Notes: generated by a model from the letters alone, not told the origin. DNA of 64,000 nt from an uncultured Bacteroidales bacterium (GCA_934725015.1 CAKVAS010000001.1:124001-188000), one strand, 5' to 3'; numbered from the stretch's first letter, positions 1 through 9,358 are shown. Numbers and translations: made by a program.

Positions 1-773
1 CTGTTGGACTTTCCGCGCTTCGTGCGTATGTAGACGATGCCGTCGGCTCCCGAAGCGCCGTAGAGCGTCTTTTCCATCACGTCGCGCACAATCGTGATTG
101 ACTCAATCTGCTGAGGGTCAAGCGGCGTCTCGCTTATGGACACGGGCACGTCATCGACCATATATATCATCCTGCGTCCCCTCACGGTCGGGGTCACTCT
201 CCACGAAGCCCCGTATCTTCCCGCATTCTCAAGCGGGGTGACGCCCGGGCTTCCGGAGTTCTCCGTGACCTCCACTCCCGGCGCGATTGCCGTCAGGGCG
301 TTCCTGATGTCGGTAGAAGACCATTTCTGAAGGTCCTCGCCCTTAATGACGACGGTGTTTCCGAGGGAATGCCGCCGCGCAAGTTCCATGTACGGAAGAG
401 GAATTACATCCTCGTAAAGCTCCTTCCCGAGCAGTGTCACGGTGTCGGAATCCGCAAGGGCCTCGACGAGAGCCTCGACCGGAGAATATCCCTCGCAGGA
501 CACGGTCACACGGTCCCTTGCGTCGGCGGTGAACCTGACGTGTCCGTCGGCGTCGGCAGTCTCGCGCAGGGTGCCCTCGCCCACGGAGACCTCCGCGAAC
601 GGCACCGCGTTGCCCTCTTCGTCAACTATCCGCACCGACACATTGACATTCCTGCCGGAACCCTTCCCCGACTGCGCAAGAGCCTGAATACCTCCGCAGA
701 GGAAGACGGCCGCGACGCCGAGAAGAAACACGGCAAGGCGGACAGCCGCGACTTTTATCTTATGCTGTTTCAT
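1..773 (-). CDS. SusC-like TonB-dependent receptor, N-terminal part only (cut by window edge)
   Basis: About 257 residues are visible. They show an N-terminal signal segment ending near ALAQ, a carboxypeptidase-regulatory-like beta domain (DEEGNAVPFAEVSV, then a sheet ending in VSCEGYSPVEA), and the start of a TonB plug with DIRNALTAIAPGVEV, MIYMVDDVPVS and GADGIVYIRTKRGK, the usual SusC plug landmarks. The protein would be an outer-membrane transporter. It lies just downstream of the susD at 790-2658, so it is the last visible gene of PUL 1 and a second SusC-type receptor in one operon. The stretch between the two domains lacks the usual VVVVGYG TonB-box-like strand, so this paralogue may couple differently. 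An in-frame ATG at 785 is an alternative start; I chose 773 because it gives a normal signal peptide. The barrel lies outside the window. Confidence 0.85.
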   Translation of the reverse strand, partial: MKQHKIKVAAVRLAVFLLGVAAVFLCGGIQALAQSGKGSGRNVNVSVRIVDEEGNAVPFAEVSVGEGTLRETADADGHVRFTADARDRVTVSCEGYSPVEALVEALADSDTVTLLGKELYEDVIPLPYMELARRHSLGNTVVIKGEDLQKWSSTDIRNALTAIAPGVEVTENSGSPGVTPLENAGRYGASWRVTPTVRGRRMIYMVDDVPVSISETPLDPQQIESITIVRDVMEKTLYGASGADGIVYIRTKRGKSN

Positions 774-789
774 CGTATCAAACATTGTG

Positions 790-2658
790 TTACCACGCCA
801 TCTTAGGCGTATAATTCTTCATCTTGACCAAATCGCTGTTACGGAACTGAATGTAGTACATTCCGTCATTCTTCCAGGAAATCTGCCTGTTAGCCGGAAG
901 TTCGAAACGGTCATACCGGAATCCGGTAGGGTATTTGGCCGGGTCATAGCCCGGGTTCAGCTTCGTCGCCCTCATTCCATAGAGCGTGCTCCTGCCTATT
1001 TCCGGAGCGTCCTTCCAGCGGCGGATGTCACAGTAGTAGTGGTATCCCTCGAAGCAGAGCTCAATGGTCCGTTCGTTCTTTATCCTTTCGAGATATGTCT
1101 TCGTGTCCGTGAGGTATTCCGCCCGGACATCCGGCATCCCGGCCCTGTTCCTTATGACATTCAGCGCCCCGACGGAAGTGAGGTTTGCCCCCGGAGCCTT
1201 TCCGTCCGGGCCTCCGTATGCCTCGAACGCCGCTTCCGCATAGTTCAGGTAAAGCTCTCCGAGGCGTATTATAGGGTCGGTGAGCGTTATGGTATGCGTG
1301 ATGTTATTATAAGGGCCGCCGATTCGCTTGCACTCGTAGTAATAGGTTTCAGTCACCCCGTCGGAAGAGCCGGATTTCTTCTGAAGGAGCGAACCCGCAG
1401 GCAGGGTCCCGTCCTCATTGACGTAGAGGGACGCCTTCCCGAATCCTCCGGCACTTATGTCCTTCTGATTATAGACCACGACGACGTCGAATCTCGGGTC
1501 CCGGTTCACGAACGGGTTCTGCTCGGCGTAGGAGCCGGCTGCCTCAGCGACACGGCGGAGCGCCTCGGTGTTGAGGGCATAGCCGTCGCGGGTTTCGAAC
1601 TTGTCCACGAAATTCTGCGTCGGGCACTGTGCCGAGCTGTAGGCGTCCTTTGAGAAGACATAGCCCACAAACGACTGGAGCTTATTGTTCCTGTACTGCA
1701 TCGTTCCGGCGGAGTAGCCCCAAAGCTGCTCGTCAGAGTAGGTCGTGCCGTTGAAATTCTTTGAATACTCTTCAAACGGCAGGAGCGTGAAGCCATTGTC
1801 CAGCGCCGCCGTGATTGCCTCCATGTTGGCAGCGGCCGCCTCTTCCCAGATGGTTCTGTCGTTGTCCGGATTGTTCAGCGGGCTCGCGGCATACAGAAGA
1901 GCGCGTCCCCTCATCGCCAATGCGGCGACACCGTTGGGCTTGTCCTGATCCGGAGCAGCGAGGTGTCCCGCTCCGGAAGCAGGGTCGCGGCGCATCAGGC
2001 CGGCCTTTTCAAAATGTCCCGCCGCCGTCCGGAAATCATCGGCAACCTTGTAGAGGAACTCCTTCTCCCCCGGAGCCGGAAGATCCCATTCATCATCCGC
2101 CCCGAGGACCCTGTCGACATAAGGGACGGCCCCGTAAAGCCGGAATATCTCGAAATTGACGTATGCACGCACGAAATAGGCCTGTCCGAGCAGGTCTTCC
2201 TTCTGCTGCTCCGTGGCGTCCTGAAGCATGTCTATCTTCTCGATGGCAATGTTGCAGATGCGGATTATCTTCCACGCATAAGTAACCTTCGCCGACTCCT
2301 TGCCGGAGACTCCCCTATTGTAGCCGACGACACTGATCGCATTCTGGCCGCCGCCCATCTTTATGATCTGGGAATTGGTCAGACGGGCCATGTCGCACAT
2401 GTCGGTGACTCCCTCAAAGGTGAACTTCTGGTCATTGAACGCGAACGTGAGCGGGTGGAAGGCGGTCAGCTTGGAATTCGTGCCGGAATAGGCCGCATAG
2501 AGGAAACTCTTGTAGTTCTGGTATTTGGAAAAGACCTCCTCCTCGGAGAGACCCGAATCGGGAGACCTGTCGAGATATGCGTTCAGACAGGAAGTCACCG
2601 TCGAAGCCATGGCGGCCAATGCCGCTGAAACGAGCAATTTTCCTAAAATCTTTCTCAT
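790..2658 (-). CDS. SusD/RagB family glycan-binding lipoprotein (PUL 1)
   Basis: A 622-residue surface lipoprotein that caps its SusC partner and presents oligosaccharides to it. It has a lipoprotein signal (lipobox TVTSC near residue 24), the SusD N-terminal pattern (LDRSPDSGLSEEEVFSKYQ, then YKSFLYAAYSG), a TPR-like helical middle (AYFVRAYVNFEIFRLYGAVPYVD) and the C-terminal RagB/SusD core (IRLGELYLNYAEAAFEAYGG; ERTIELCFEGYHYYCDIRRW). Length is in the family range of 500-650. It follows susC by 48 nt, as is usual for these pairs. The family assignment is firm; the bound glycan is unknown and is inferred from the GH28 in the same operon to be a pectic fragment. Confidence 0.95.
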   Translation of the reverse strand: MRKILGKLLVSAALAAMASTVTSCLNAYLDRSPDSGLSEEEVFSKYQNYKSFLYAAYSGTNSKLTAFHPLTFAFNDQKFTFEGVTDMCDMARLTNSQIIKMGGGQNAISVVGYNRGVSGKESAKVTYAWKIIRICNIAIEKIDMLQDATEQQKEDLLGQAYFVRAYVNFEIFRLYGAVPYVDRVLGADDEWDLPAPGEKEFLYKVADDFRTAAGHFEKAGLMRRDPASGAGHLAAPDQDKPNGVAALAMRGRALLYAASPLNNPDNDRTIWEEAAAANMEAITAALDNGFTLLPFEEYSKNFNGTTYSDEQLWGYSAGTMQYRNNKLQSFVGYVFSKDAYSSAQCPTQNFVDKFETRDGYALNTEALRRVAEAAGSYAEQNPFVNRDPRFDVVVVYNQKDISAGGFGKASLYVNEDGTLPAGSLLQKKSGSSDGVTETYYYECKRIGGPYNNITHTITLTDPIIRLGELYLNYAEAAFEAYGGPDGKAPGANLTSVGALNVIRNRAGMPDVRAEYLTDTKTYLERIKNERTIELCFEGYHYYCDIRRWKDAPEIGRSTLYGMRATKLNPGYDPAKYPTGFRYDRFELPANRQISWKNDGMYYIQFRNSDLVKMKNYTPKMAW

Positions 2659-2706
2659 CTTCGTCTAAGAAAATAACTGAACAAAAAATTCAAACTTCTT
2701 CTAATT

Positions 2707-5700
2707 TTAAAATGTCAGCTGAAGCCCGACCTTGACAGTCCTCATGTAAGGATAGCGCCCCCAGATGAGGTACTTGCTCTCAGGGTCGCCCTCAAGCAGG
2801 TCGGTGAACGTGAGAAGGTTGTTTCCGGTGACATACGCCCTGATGGCCTGCATTCCGGTCTTCTTCGTGAAGTTCCGCCCGTTCCATGTGTAGCTCAGGG
2901 TGACCTCCTTCAGCCTCACATAGTCTGACCTGCGCCATGACTTGCCCTCAATCCTCGCTCCGTATCCGCCTCCGTCTATGGTCTCCGCATAGCCGGTCCA
3001 CTGGAGGTTCGGAATCTGCGACGCGCTGTAGTGAAGCGCGGCATGGTTTCCGGAAGGGTTCGCCGGAGACCAGTAGTCGAGAGAAGACTTGTGGAGGCTG
3101 TAGTTGCCCTTGAAGAACTCATACTCATAAATCTGATTGTAGTTCACCCATTTGCCGGCATAGCCGTGCAGGAGCATCCTCAGTTCGAGCCCTTTCCACG
3201 TGAACCCGGCGTTGAAGGCGAATGAGACCGGAGGGTAGGAAGAGCCCCTGATGCGTCCCTTGTCGTCGGTGTCGATGACTCCGTCGGCGGTGTAGTCGAG
3301 GAACTTGTAGTCCCCGATGATGACCTTGTCCATGGTGACGGGGAGGAAACTGCTGTGGATGTCGTCAACGGAGGTCAGGAAACCGCTGTCCGCGAGATAG
3401 ACTCCGCCGGTAGCGGTTCCGATGGGAGCTCCCGTAGTGCGCTGATGTTCAAGGGAGAACGGGGCATCGTCCGCATAGACGACACGGTTGTCGCTGTAGG
3501 AGAAATTGCCCCCTACGCTGAATGTCCAGTCGCTTCCGAAGCGGCGGCTGTAATTGGCCTCGACCTCGATGCCGTGCTTCTTGATTGCACCCTTGTTCAG
3601 TTCCTTGGACGAGGTCCCGAGCCAGATCGGGGTGTTGTTGTCAACGGAAATCAGCATCTTGTCCCTGTATTCGTCGAACAGGTCGACATTCACCGTGAGG
3701 TCATTGTTGAAGAAGCCCATCTCTATGCCGAGGTCCTTCTTGAACGCCTGCTCCCACTGCGCGGAGAGGTTGGCGGACTTGTCCTCCACGATGTACCCGT
3801 TGCCGTCCTTCGAGTACTCGCTGATGTAGAGCCATCTGTTGTTCGCGTAGTCATTTCCGACCAGTCCCATGGAGAAGCGGAACTTGAGCTTGCTCAGCCA
3901 CGGCTTCAGCGGCTCCATGAATTTTTCCTGCGACATCACCCAACCGACCGCTCCCGAAGGGAAGAATCCGAAGCGGTTACTCGGAGCGAATCTCTCGGAG
4001 CCGGTGTAGCCCATGTTGAGCTCGACAAGGTACCTGTGCGCATAATCGTAGGTGGCACGCGCCACGAGAGCCTCGTTATAGTAGGGGAACGAGGTGCCCT
4101 TGGCCTGCTCCTGCCTGTTGAAGAGGAAGAGCCCCGTGACACCGTGATTCCCGAAGGTGCGGTCGTAGTTGACCGACAAGTCATAGTAGAGATCCAGATA
4201 GTAGCCGGTCTGAAGCTCGTTCCCGGCATTGGTGTACATCGGCGGCTCGGTGTAGGCATAGCCGTCGTCCCCGGTCCGTCTCCACGGATTCTCGGACGTG
4301 CCTATCTTACTGAAGTCCAGCACATAGCTCGGCCTGTTGTACTCGGTCTTGAGCGTGGTGTACTTGTAGTAGGAACTCAGCGAGACCTTGGCCTGGACGG
4401 ACAGTCCACGAGTTATGAAGTCGAGCTTCTGGTTTAGGATGATGTCCGTGAAGAGCTTCGTGTCGGTCAGCTGGATGAAGCTTCCCCGCATCATCTGGTA
4501 GTAAGGGTTGTAGGTGCTCTGGTCCGCCTCGCTCAGCAGACGGTCCTCGGAAGCGCCGGGGTAGTCCGTGTCGGGAACCTCCCCGAGCACCCATGAGGGG
4601 TAGTACATCGGGTATTTCGCCGTGCTCGCGCCAAATACGGCAAGCCACATCGCGTCGTCCCCTCCCTGAGGCTGGGGCTTGTTCTTGATGCCGACGTTGC
4701 CTCCGAGCTTGAAGGAGAGCTTGGTGCTGCGGGTAACGTTGAAATCGACATTAGTTCTGAAATTGAACCTGTTGTACTTGTAGCCGCTGTCAACCTTGTC
4801 GTCCTTGAAGCTCCGGAAAAGCGAGCCCTCGTTCGTGTAGCCGACGGAAGCGAAATACTTGACGAACTTTGTTCCTCCGCTTATGTTGAAGTTTGCGTTG
4901 GTCGTCGAGGCGAAGGGCTTGGTCATTTCCCGGAACCAGTCAACATCCGGATAGCGGAGCGCGTTCAGTGCGGAGGACGGATTCCTGTACTCTTCAAGAA
5001 CCTCCCGCGAGGAAAGCGCCTCGAACTGCTGTTCGTTCATCCGCGCCACGTTGAGCAGGGACATCGTGGTGTAGGAGTCGATGTGCTCCGGCGTGTTTAT
5101 CGGAGAGGCGAAGCCCTGCATGACCGTTATGTCCATCTTCGGGCGTCCCTCCTTTCCGCTCTTCGTCGTGACGATGATGACGCCGTTCGCGCCCTTCGCG
5201 CCGAACACGGCCGTCGCCGAGGCGTCCTTCAGGACGGAGATGTTCTCCACCTCGTTCGGGTCTATGGACGCGAAGTCGCGCTCGATTCCGTCAACGAGGA
5301 CAAGCGGGCTGGAATTGTTGAAACTTGAGACTCCTCGGATTATGATTTCGGCGTCGTCCTGCCCAGGCTGCCCGGAAGACTGGAGCGTCGTGACTCCTGA
5401 CAGCTTGCCGGCCATGGCGTTGGTGATGTTCGAGAGCCCCGAATTGACGAGAGTCTCTCCCCCGACCTGCGAAATGGCCCCGACGACGCTTTCCTTCTTC
5501 TGGACGCCATATCCCACCACGACCACGTCATCCAGAAGGATGGAGTCCTCGTGCAGGACAATGGAGTAGCTGCTCCGGGAAGCGGAAAGAGGCACATAAA
5601 GGGTCTCGAATCCAACACATGAGATGACGAGACGGCCCTTTTCCGGAACTTTAAGACTGAACTTTCCGTCTATGTCCGTCACGGTTCCGGAGTTCTTCGC

Positions 5701-5877
5701 GCCCTCAAGAACCACCCCGGCCCCGATTACCGGCGCCCCGGAACCGTCAACGACAGTGCCGGTGACGTTCCTCGGGGCTCCTGCGCTCCCGGCGGCCGTC
5801 GCAACGGAACTCAGGACCAGCGGCAACAGAATTGCCGCAAGTCCCGAAAGAATCCTGATGAGTGTTCGCTGCATCAT
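2707..5877 (-). CDS. SusC/RagA family TonB-linked outer-membrane transporter (PUL 1)
   Basis: A full-length 1056-residue receptor that imports oligosaccharides across the outer membrane using TonB energy. Visible modules: signal peptide (about 1-28), CarboxypepD_reg-like domain (VTGTVVDGSGAPVIGAGV, about 38-115), TonB-box-like strand DDVVVVGYGVQKK (about 116), plug with IIIRGVSSFNNSSPLVLVDG and GANGVIIVTTKSGKEG, then a long beta-barrel ending in VGLQLTF with a terminal aromatic residue. The start codon overlaps the stop of the upstream fimbrillin-like gene by 4 nt (ATGA), so translation is probably coupled. Its SusD partner is directly downstream. Family is certain; substrate is inferred from context. 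Confidence 0.96.
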   Translation of the reverse strand: MMQRTLIRILSGLAAILLPLVLSSVATAAGSAGAPRNVTGTVVDGSGAPVIGAGVVLEGAKNSGTVTDIDGKFSLKVPEKGRLVISCVGFETLYVPLSASRSSYSIVLHEDSILLDDVVVVGYGVQKKESVVGAISQVGGETLVNSGLSNITNAMAGKLSGVTTLQSSGQPGQDDAEIIIRGVSSFNNSSPLVLVDGIERDFASIDPNEVENISVLKDASATAVFGAKGANGVIIVTTKSGKEGRPKMDITVMQGFASPINTPEHIDSYTTMSLLNVARMNEQQFEALSSREVLEEYRNPSSALNALRYPDVDWFREMTKPFASTTNANFNISGGTKFVKYFASVGYTNEGSLFRSFKDDKVDSGYKYNRFNFRTNVDFNVTRSTKLSFKLGGNVGIKNKPQPQGGDDAMWLAVFGASTAKYPMYYPSWVLGEVPDTDYPGASEDRLLSEADQSTYNPYYQMMRGSFIQLTDTKLFTDIILNQKLDFITRGLSVQAKVSLSSYYKYTTLKTEYNRPSYVLDFSKIGTSENPWRRTGDDGYAYTEPPMYTNAGNELQTGYYLDLYYDLSVNYDRTFGNHGVTGLFLFNRQEQAKGTSFPYYNEALVARATYDYAHRYLVELNMGYTGSERFAPSNRFGFFPSGAVGWVMSQEKFMEPLKPWLSKLKFRFSMGLVGNDYANNRWLYISEYSKDGNGYIVEDKSANLSAQWEQAFKKDLGIEMGFFNNDLTVNVDLFDEYRDKMLISVDNNTPIWLGTSSKELNKGAIKKHGIEVEANYSRRFGSDWTFSVGGNFSYSDNRVVYADDAPFSLEHQRTTGAPIGTATGGVYLADSGFLTSVDDIHSSFLPVTMDKVIIGDYKFLDYTADGVIDTDDKGRIRGSSYPPVSFAFNAGFTWKGLELRMLLHGYAGKWVNYNQIYEYEFFKGNYSLHKSSLDYWSPANPSGNHAALHYSASQIPNLQWTGYAETIDGGGYGARIEGKSWRRSDYVRLKEVTLSYTWNGRNFTKKTGMQAIRAYVTGNNLLTFTDLLEGDPESKYLIWGRYPYMRTVKVGLQLTF

Positions 5878-7253
5878 TTGTAAAGTGTGAAGTTATCGAA
5901 GTACATCTCGTGAGTGCTCATCTTGGATGGGTTGATGTTATTGCCGTTCTTGTCCTGGAACGGGCGGGGCTGCGGATCCTTCTTGAGGGTGCTGAAGTCT
6001 ATGTCGTACTCCAGCGTCTCCCAGTCGCCGTTGAAGAGAATCTCGCCCTTAGGCAGGTTCTTCGTTCCGATGTCCATCCTCGGCCACAGCTGAGTCTTCC
6101 CCAACCACAGAAACTTGACCCTGATGCCCTTGTATTCGGACAGGTTGATGCCCATCTTCTCTATCTCGGAACGCAGAATCGTGAAATAGCCGGACGTACT
6201 CGTAGATTTCGGATCAACTGCGACCTTCAGAGCCTTACTACTGTCATTAAGACCATCATTCTTGGGATTTTCAACCACAGACAGTGTTGAACCACCGGTT
6301 TTGAATACTGCGCTTAATGAGCCGTCCTCAAAGTCCGCAAACACCACCGAATGGCTAATCTTGAACTCCATCTCGGCCTTCACTCCCGCAGGAATGCCGC
6401 CCTCCGGTATTTTCTTCGAGCCGACCATCTCCTCCGTTCCATTGATTGTGGCATAGACGCTGACGGTTCTGCCGGCATGGCCCGGAGTTACCATCATGTA
6501 GAAAGCCGAAGCCTCAGAAGAGAGGAGAGCCGGGGAAGTGAGTGTGAGGCTGATTTCAGAGCCGCCTGCGGTGAGCGCAAGTTCTCCGGTCGCCAAGTTC
6601 ACGCTTCCGTCAGTCACGGAGAGCTTCTCTCCCTCGCCGTCAAGGCTGACGCGCAGGGCCGAAACCTCAAGATTCGCCTCCTCGGTGGTCAGATTTATGG
6701 CGAGAACCGAAAGCGCGTGGTTGAAATGCAGGTCAACCTTGCCGGTTCCGTCGTTTTTCGCCGTTGCGCCCGCATAGAGCAAATCGGTTCCGGAAAGGTG
6801 GTCGAGGCGACCCGCAGCGGCCTGGGTCTGCTCGGCCGGCAGCGTGAACTTCACCGCAAGAGGGTCGGTTCCGGCCGCAGCTGAATAAGGATAGTAGGCG
6901 TAGGTCAGATAGTCCGTCCCCTCCTCGGCAAGATAGTTTTCCGGAGCGTCGAAAGAAGTGGACGAACCGGACACCTTTGCAAGAATCTGCCCGTTCTCTA
7001 ACCTGTCGGCCGCATCCGTGCCGGCATCGGCCGCCGAACCGCCCTTGTACCAGAAAATTCCGACGGCATCCCCCTTTTTCCAGGCCGTATCGACGGCGCC
7101 GCCGTCCGTATGCGTTGTCTTTGTCGCGACAATGTCGGCGACTATCTCGACGCCGCGCCCTTCTTCCTGAGGATTCTCATCCGCCACATCAGCATTTTTC
7201 CCGCAGCCGACAACAGCCGTGACCGCAAGGACACCAAACATAATCTTTTTCAT
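5874..7253 (-). CDS. Fimbrillin-like lipoprotein with C-terminal carbohydrate-binding-like domain (PUL 1)
   Basis: A 459-residue lipoprotein from the ATG at 7253; an ATG 33 nt upstream is in frame but would place extra residues before the signal peptide. The lipobox is AVVGC near residue 17. Residues about 30-300 resemble the Mfa/fimbrillin-like family (WKKGDAVGIFW, LTYAYYPYSAA, LHFNHALSVLAINL, FYMMVTPGHAGRTVSV). Residues about 310-459 form a separate beta-rich domain (VVFADFEDGSLSAVF through LEYDIDFSTL) that looks like a carbohydrate-binding jelly roll. It probably serves as a surface glycan-binding protein for the SusC/D pair that follows. It overlaps susC by 4 nt and is preceded by the small peptide gene at 7311-7463. 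Domain assignments are from visible pattern only. Confidence 0.75.
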   Translation of the reverse strand: MKKIMFGVLAVTAVVGCGKNADVADENPQEEGRGVEIVADIVATKTTHTDGGAVDTAWKKGDAVGIFWYKGGSAADAGTDAADRLENGQILAKVSGSSTSFDAPENYLAEEGTDYLTYAYYPYSAAAGTDPLAVKFTLPAEQTQAAAGRLDHLSGTDLLYAGATAKNDGTGKVDLHFNHALSVLAINLTTEEANLEVSALRVSLDGEGEKLSVTDGSVNLATGELALTAGGSEISLTLTSPALLSSEASAFYMMVTPGHAGRTVSVYATINGTEEMVGSKKIPEGGIPAGVKAEMEFKISHSVVFADFEDGSLSAVFKTGGSTLSVVENPKNDGLNDSSKALKVAVDPKSTSTSGYFTILRSEIEKMGINLSEYKGIRVKFLWLGKTQLWPRMDIGTKNLPKGEILFNGDWETLEYDIDFSTLKKDPQPRPFQDKNGNNINPSKMSTHEMYFDNFTLYK

Positions 7254-7310
7254 AACAGTCAAAGTATTATCAATTATCACATTCATAAAACACGGGAAAC
7301 CATGTTCCCA

Positions 7311-7463
7311 TTAGTCTTCCCACTCGCTCCATTTCTCCATTTTGCTGATTCCGTTGCCGCTCTGGGCAAACCCCGTCTCAGCGGCGAAGGACTGCATGGA
7401 AACAGACGGCGCCTGATAGCCTGTGCATGGAAGGGGCTGCCACCCCCGAGTCGATTTTTTCAT
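7311..7463 (-). CDS. Small peptide gene with GFAQSG motif, 50 residues
   Basis: Translation from the ATG at 7463 gives 50 residues. It begins MKKS, contains YQAP at about 18-21 and GFAQSG at 31-36, and ends in a Trp/Glu-rich tail (EKWSEWED). There is no hydrophobic signal segment. It lies 57 nt upstream of the fimbrillin-like lipoprotein, same strand. A second gene of the same design sits at 27423-27545, also directly ahead of a fimbrillin-type lipoprotein, and shares MKK, Y.AP, E..GFAQSG and a C-terminal Trp. The recurrence in motif, length and neighbourhood is the reason for calling it a real gene. Function is unknown to me. An ATG at 7469 would add two residues. Confidence 0.6.
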   Translation of the reverse strand: MKKSTRGWQPLPCTGYQAPSVSMQSFAAETGFAQSGNGISKMEKWSEWED

Positions 7464-7494
7464 AATCATGATGGTTAACAGTTAAACATTTATC

Positions 7495-8982
7495 CTATTT
7501 GAACGACACCTCGGCGCAGTTCGTCTTCTCCGTCCACACAGGGTCTTCAAGAGACATCACCTTCTTCCCGAGGTAATCGAAATTCTCGAACGATATTCCC
7601 GAAACATTGTGCTCCGCATCGTAGCCCCTGAGCACGCATCCGCCCTTGCCTGGACGAACGTTCATGACGTGGATGTTGCGGTATGAGACGTTGCGTATCC
7701 TGCCCGGGGAGTATTTGAGAGGGGTCTGTCCGTCGTCCTCAAAACCGATGTTGTAGCTGTGGGACAGGCAGGCGAGCCAGATGGCGAACTCCTGCGCATC
7801 CTCGATGTAGGCGTTCTCGTACGTGATGTCGGAGACCGTCCCCGCAGCCCCGTTGTGGATGCTGAGCGCGGCGCGTCTCATGTCCGTGCCCGACGTACCG
7901 GAATGAATCGCATAGATGTCCTTATAATGCACGTTCCTGACGTCAATCTGGCATTCGTAGCCTATCTCGAAGGTGTTTCCGGCTCCGACGTTCCAGCCTA
8001 TGCAGTCCTCGAACCAGACTCCATCCACCTCGCCCTTGAGTTTGAATTTCTGAGACTTGATGCAGTAGGCGTCGTCGTGCCCGCGCAGGAAGCATTTGGA
8101 CACGCGGACGTTCTTCCCGCCGATTATGTCCATAGAATCGTTGTTCACTGTTCTCTCCGACTTGGAATCCGGGTCGCTCAGTCCCAATGCCTTGTAATTG
8201 GTGATGACTGAATTGTGGCAGTTCGCAAAGAGAGAACTCCAGCCGGCTCCGGCAAAGATGCTGGTAATGTCGTCAAGACGCGCGTCTTCACATCCATAGA
8301 GAGCGACGCCGAATGTCTGATAGAACTCGTCGTAACTTCCCTTGTTCCTCACCGAACTGAGAAGGCCGCCGCCGTGAACCCTCACTCCCGGGACATTCAC
8401 GCCGAGTATATTGCCCTTCACGTAAGTCCCCGGTTCAAGATACACTTCCCGGCAGTCGGCCGAGAGCCTTATATCGCCGGCGTCATAAATCTTCCCCGCC
8501 TCGAAATACTTGACCGAGGGGTCGTTCTTCGACGGCCTTTCCGCGTCAATGGGGTTCACGAATATGAAGAGAGGATTCTCTATGTCCCCGTTAATCTCCA
8601 CCGACACCCTGTCATACCGCTTCAGCTCAAGCGTGAGCTTCCCTCCGTCGATGCTGAAGTCATATTTCTTCCCCAAAGGCCTCACGTCGGCCCTTTTGAT
8701 TACTCCGTTCTTGAGACTGACCTCGAACTTGACGGAAACGCCTTCCGCCGCCCCGACCCAGGCAATGTGCGGCTCGTCGGTTGGAAAGACCTTGATTTCC
8801 TGCCCGTTGGCCTTGACCGAATAGACTTCGGAGTCGGCGACCCTCGGAGAGAAGCCGTAGTATTCAATGTCGGCGGCAGTGCCTCCTCCCTGTCCTGCAG
8901 GGCTGTCCGGCTTCGCGCAGGCATTCAGCATCGGAAGCAGGAAACAGAGCACGGACAGTGCGATGTGGTTGAACATTTTCAT
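7495..8982 (-). CDS. GH28-type right-handed beta-helix glycoside hydrolase, lipoprotein (PUL 1)
   Basis: A 495-residue protein with lipobox LNACAKP (Cys about 22). Residues about 35-150 form a beta-sandwich (VKANGQEIKVFP; VSVEINGDIENPLFIFVNP). After this comes a pectin-lyase-like helix: VYLEPGTYVKGNI, NNDSMDIIGGKNVRV, then RGHDDAYCIKSQ, which matches the paired-Asp region of GH28 polygalacturonase-type enzymes, followed by NTFEIGYECQIDVRNV. Such enzymes hydrolyse galacturonan or rhamnogalacturonan bonds by inversion; exo/endo mode cannot be read here. A GH49-like dextranase architecture is the main alternative because of the N-terminal domain. It is the first gene of PUL 1. I chose the ATG at 8982 because it puts the lipobox at a normal distance; in-frame starts exist at 8994 and 9048. 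Confidence 0.8.
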   Translation of the reverse strand: MKMFNHIALSVLCFLLPMLNACAKPDSPAGQGGGTAADIEYYGFSPRVADSEVYSVKANGQEIKVFPTDEPHIAWVGAAEGVSVKFEVSLKNGVIKRADVRPLGKKYDFSIDGGKLTLELKRYDRVSVEINGDIENPLFIFVNPIDAERPSKNDPSVKYFEAGKIYDAGDIRLSADCREVYLEPGTYVKGNILGVNVPGVRVHGGGLLSSVRNKGSYDEFYQTFGVALYGCEDARLDDITSIFAGAGWSSLFANCHNSVITNYKALGLSDPDSKSERTVNNDSMDIIGGKNVRVSKCFLRGHDDAYCIKSQKFKLKGEVDGVWFEDCIGWNVGAGNTFEIGYECQIDVRNVHYKDIYAIHSGTSGTDMRRAALSIHNGAAGTVSDITYENAYIEDAQEFAIWLACLSHSYNIGFEDDGQTPLKYSPGRIRNVSYRNIHVMNVRPGKGGCVLRGYDAEHNVSGISFENFDYLGKKVMSLEDPVWTEKTNCAEVSFK

Positions 8983-9189
8983 TTGATATTGCATTTGATG
9001 ATTATACGACGACAGCCCGTTTCCTACCGGCAATGGAGGACACGACAAGAAGGCGGCAAAGTTTGTCCTTTACCACCGTGTGTTTCTGCCGGACGTAATG
9101 CCGCCGGAGAAACGGTATGTAAGAAATGATGTGCTAATTCATGAGAATCATCGATGTGCACGTCGGAATGTGTTGCCTTATAGGAATCT

Positions 9190-9199
9190 CCCCCCCCCC
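9190..9199. repeat. Ten-base C tract (G tract on the minus strand) in the PUL 1 leader
   Basis: An uninterrupted run of ten C on the plus strand. It lies about 125-135 nt downstream of the predicted PUL 1 transcription start and is the longest G/C homopolymer seen in the window. Confidence 0.9.
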
Positions 9200-9297
9200 A
9201 CGAAATATTGCGGGAGAGAACCCGATAAAGCCCTACTGAATAGTCAAAACAGGTATGACCGTTAAAACGCTCCATTTTATGCACAATCAATTTATCA

Positions 9298-9327
9298 AAC
9301 AATTCCGTGCACGCACACGGAATTGTT
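9298..9327. promoter_or_regulatory. Palindromic operator candidate, site 1
   Basis: A perfect inverted repeat with 12-bp arms (AACAATTCCGTG and its complement) and a 6-bp centre. The inner half-sites TTCCG and CGGAA are 10 bp apart. Sites at 15326-15349 and 42687-42708 share the half-sites and the 10-bp spacing. It covers the predicted transcription start of the PUL 1 promoter (-7 box at 9329-9336), the position expected for a repressor. Confidence 0.7.
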
Positions 9328-9328
9328 G

Positions 9329-9358
9329 CAAAGTTAATGATTTTTGAACAAATACAAA
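9329..9358 (-). promoter_or_regulatory. Bacteroidota-type promoter for PUL 1
   Basis: On the minus strand TAACTTTG (9336-9329) matches the -7 box TAnnTTTG exactly, and TTTG (9358-9355) lies 18 bp further upstream as a -33 element. A start near 9323 would give a leader of about 340 nt before the GH28 start at 8982. The leader holds a 10-bp G tract (C tract on the plus strand, 9190-9199). I see no other gene in 8983-9518. Confidence 0.65.

Noticed and set aside
9024..9302. 92-codon minus-strand frame in the PUL 1 leader
   Set aside because: It overlaps the operator and the G tract, has no RBS or motif and does not join the GH28 frame (a stop lies at about 9070); probably chance.
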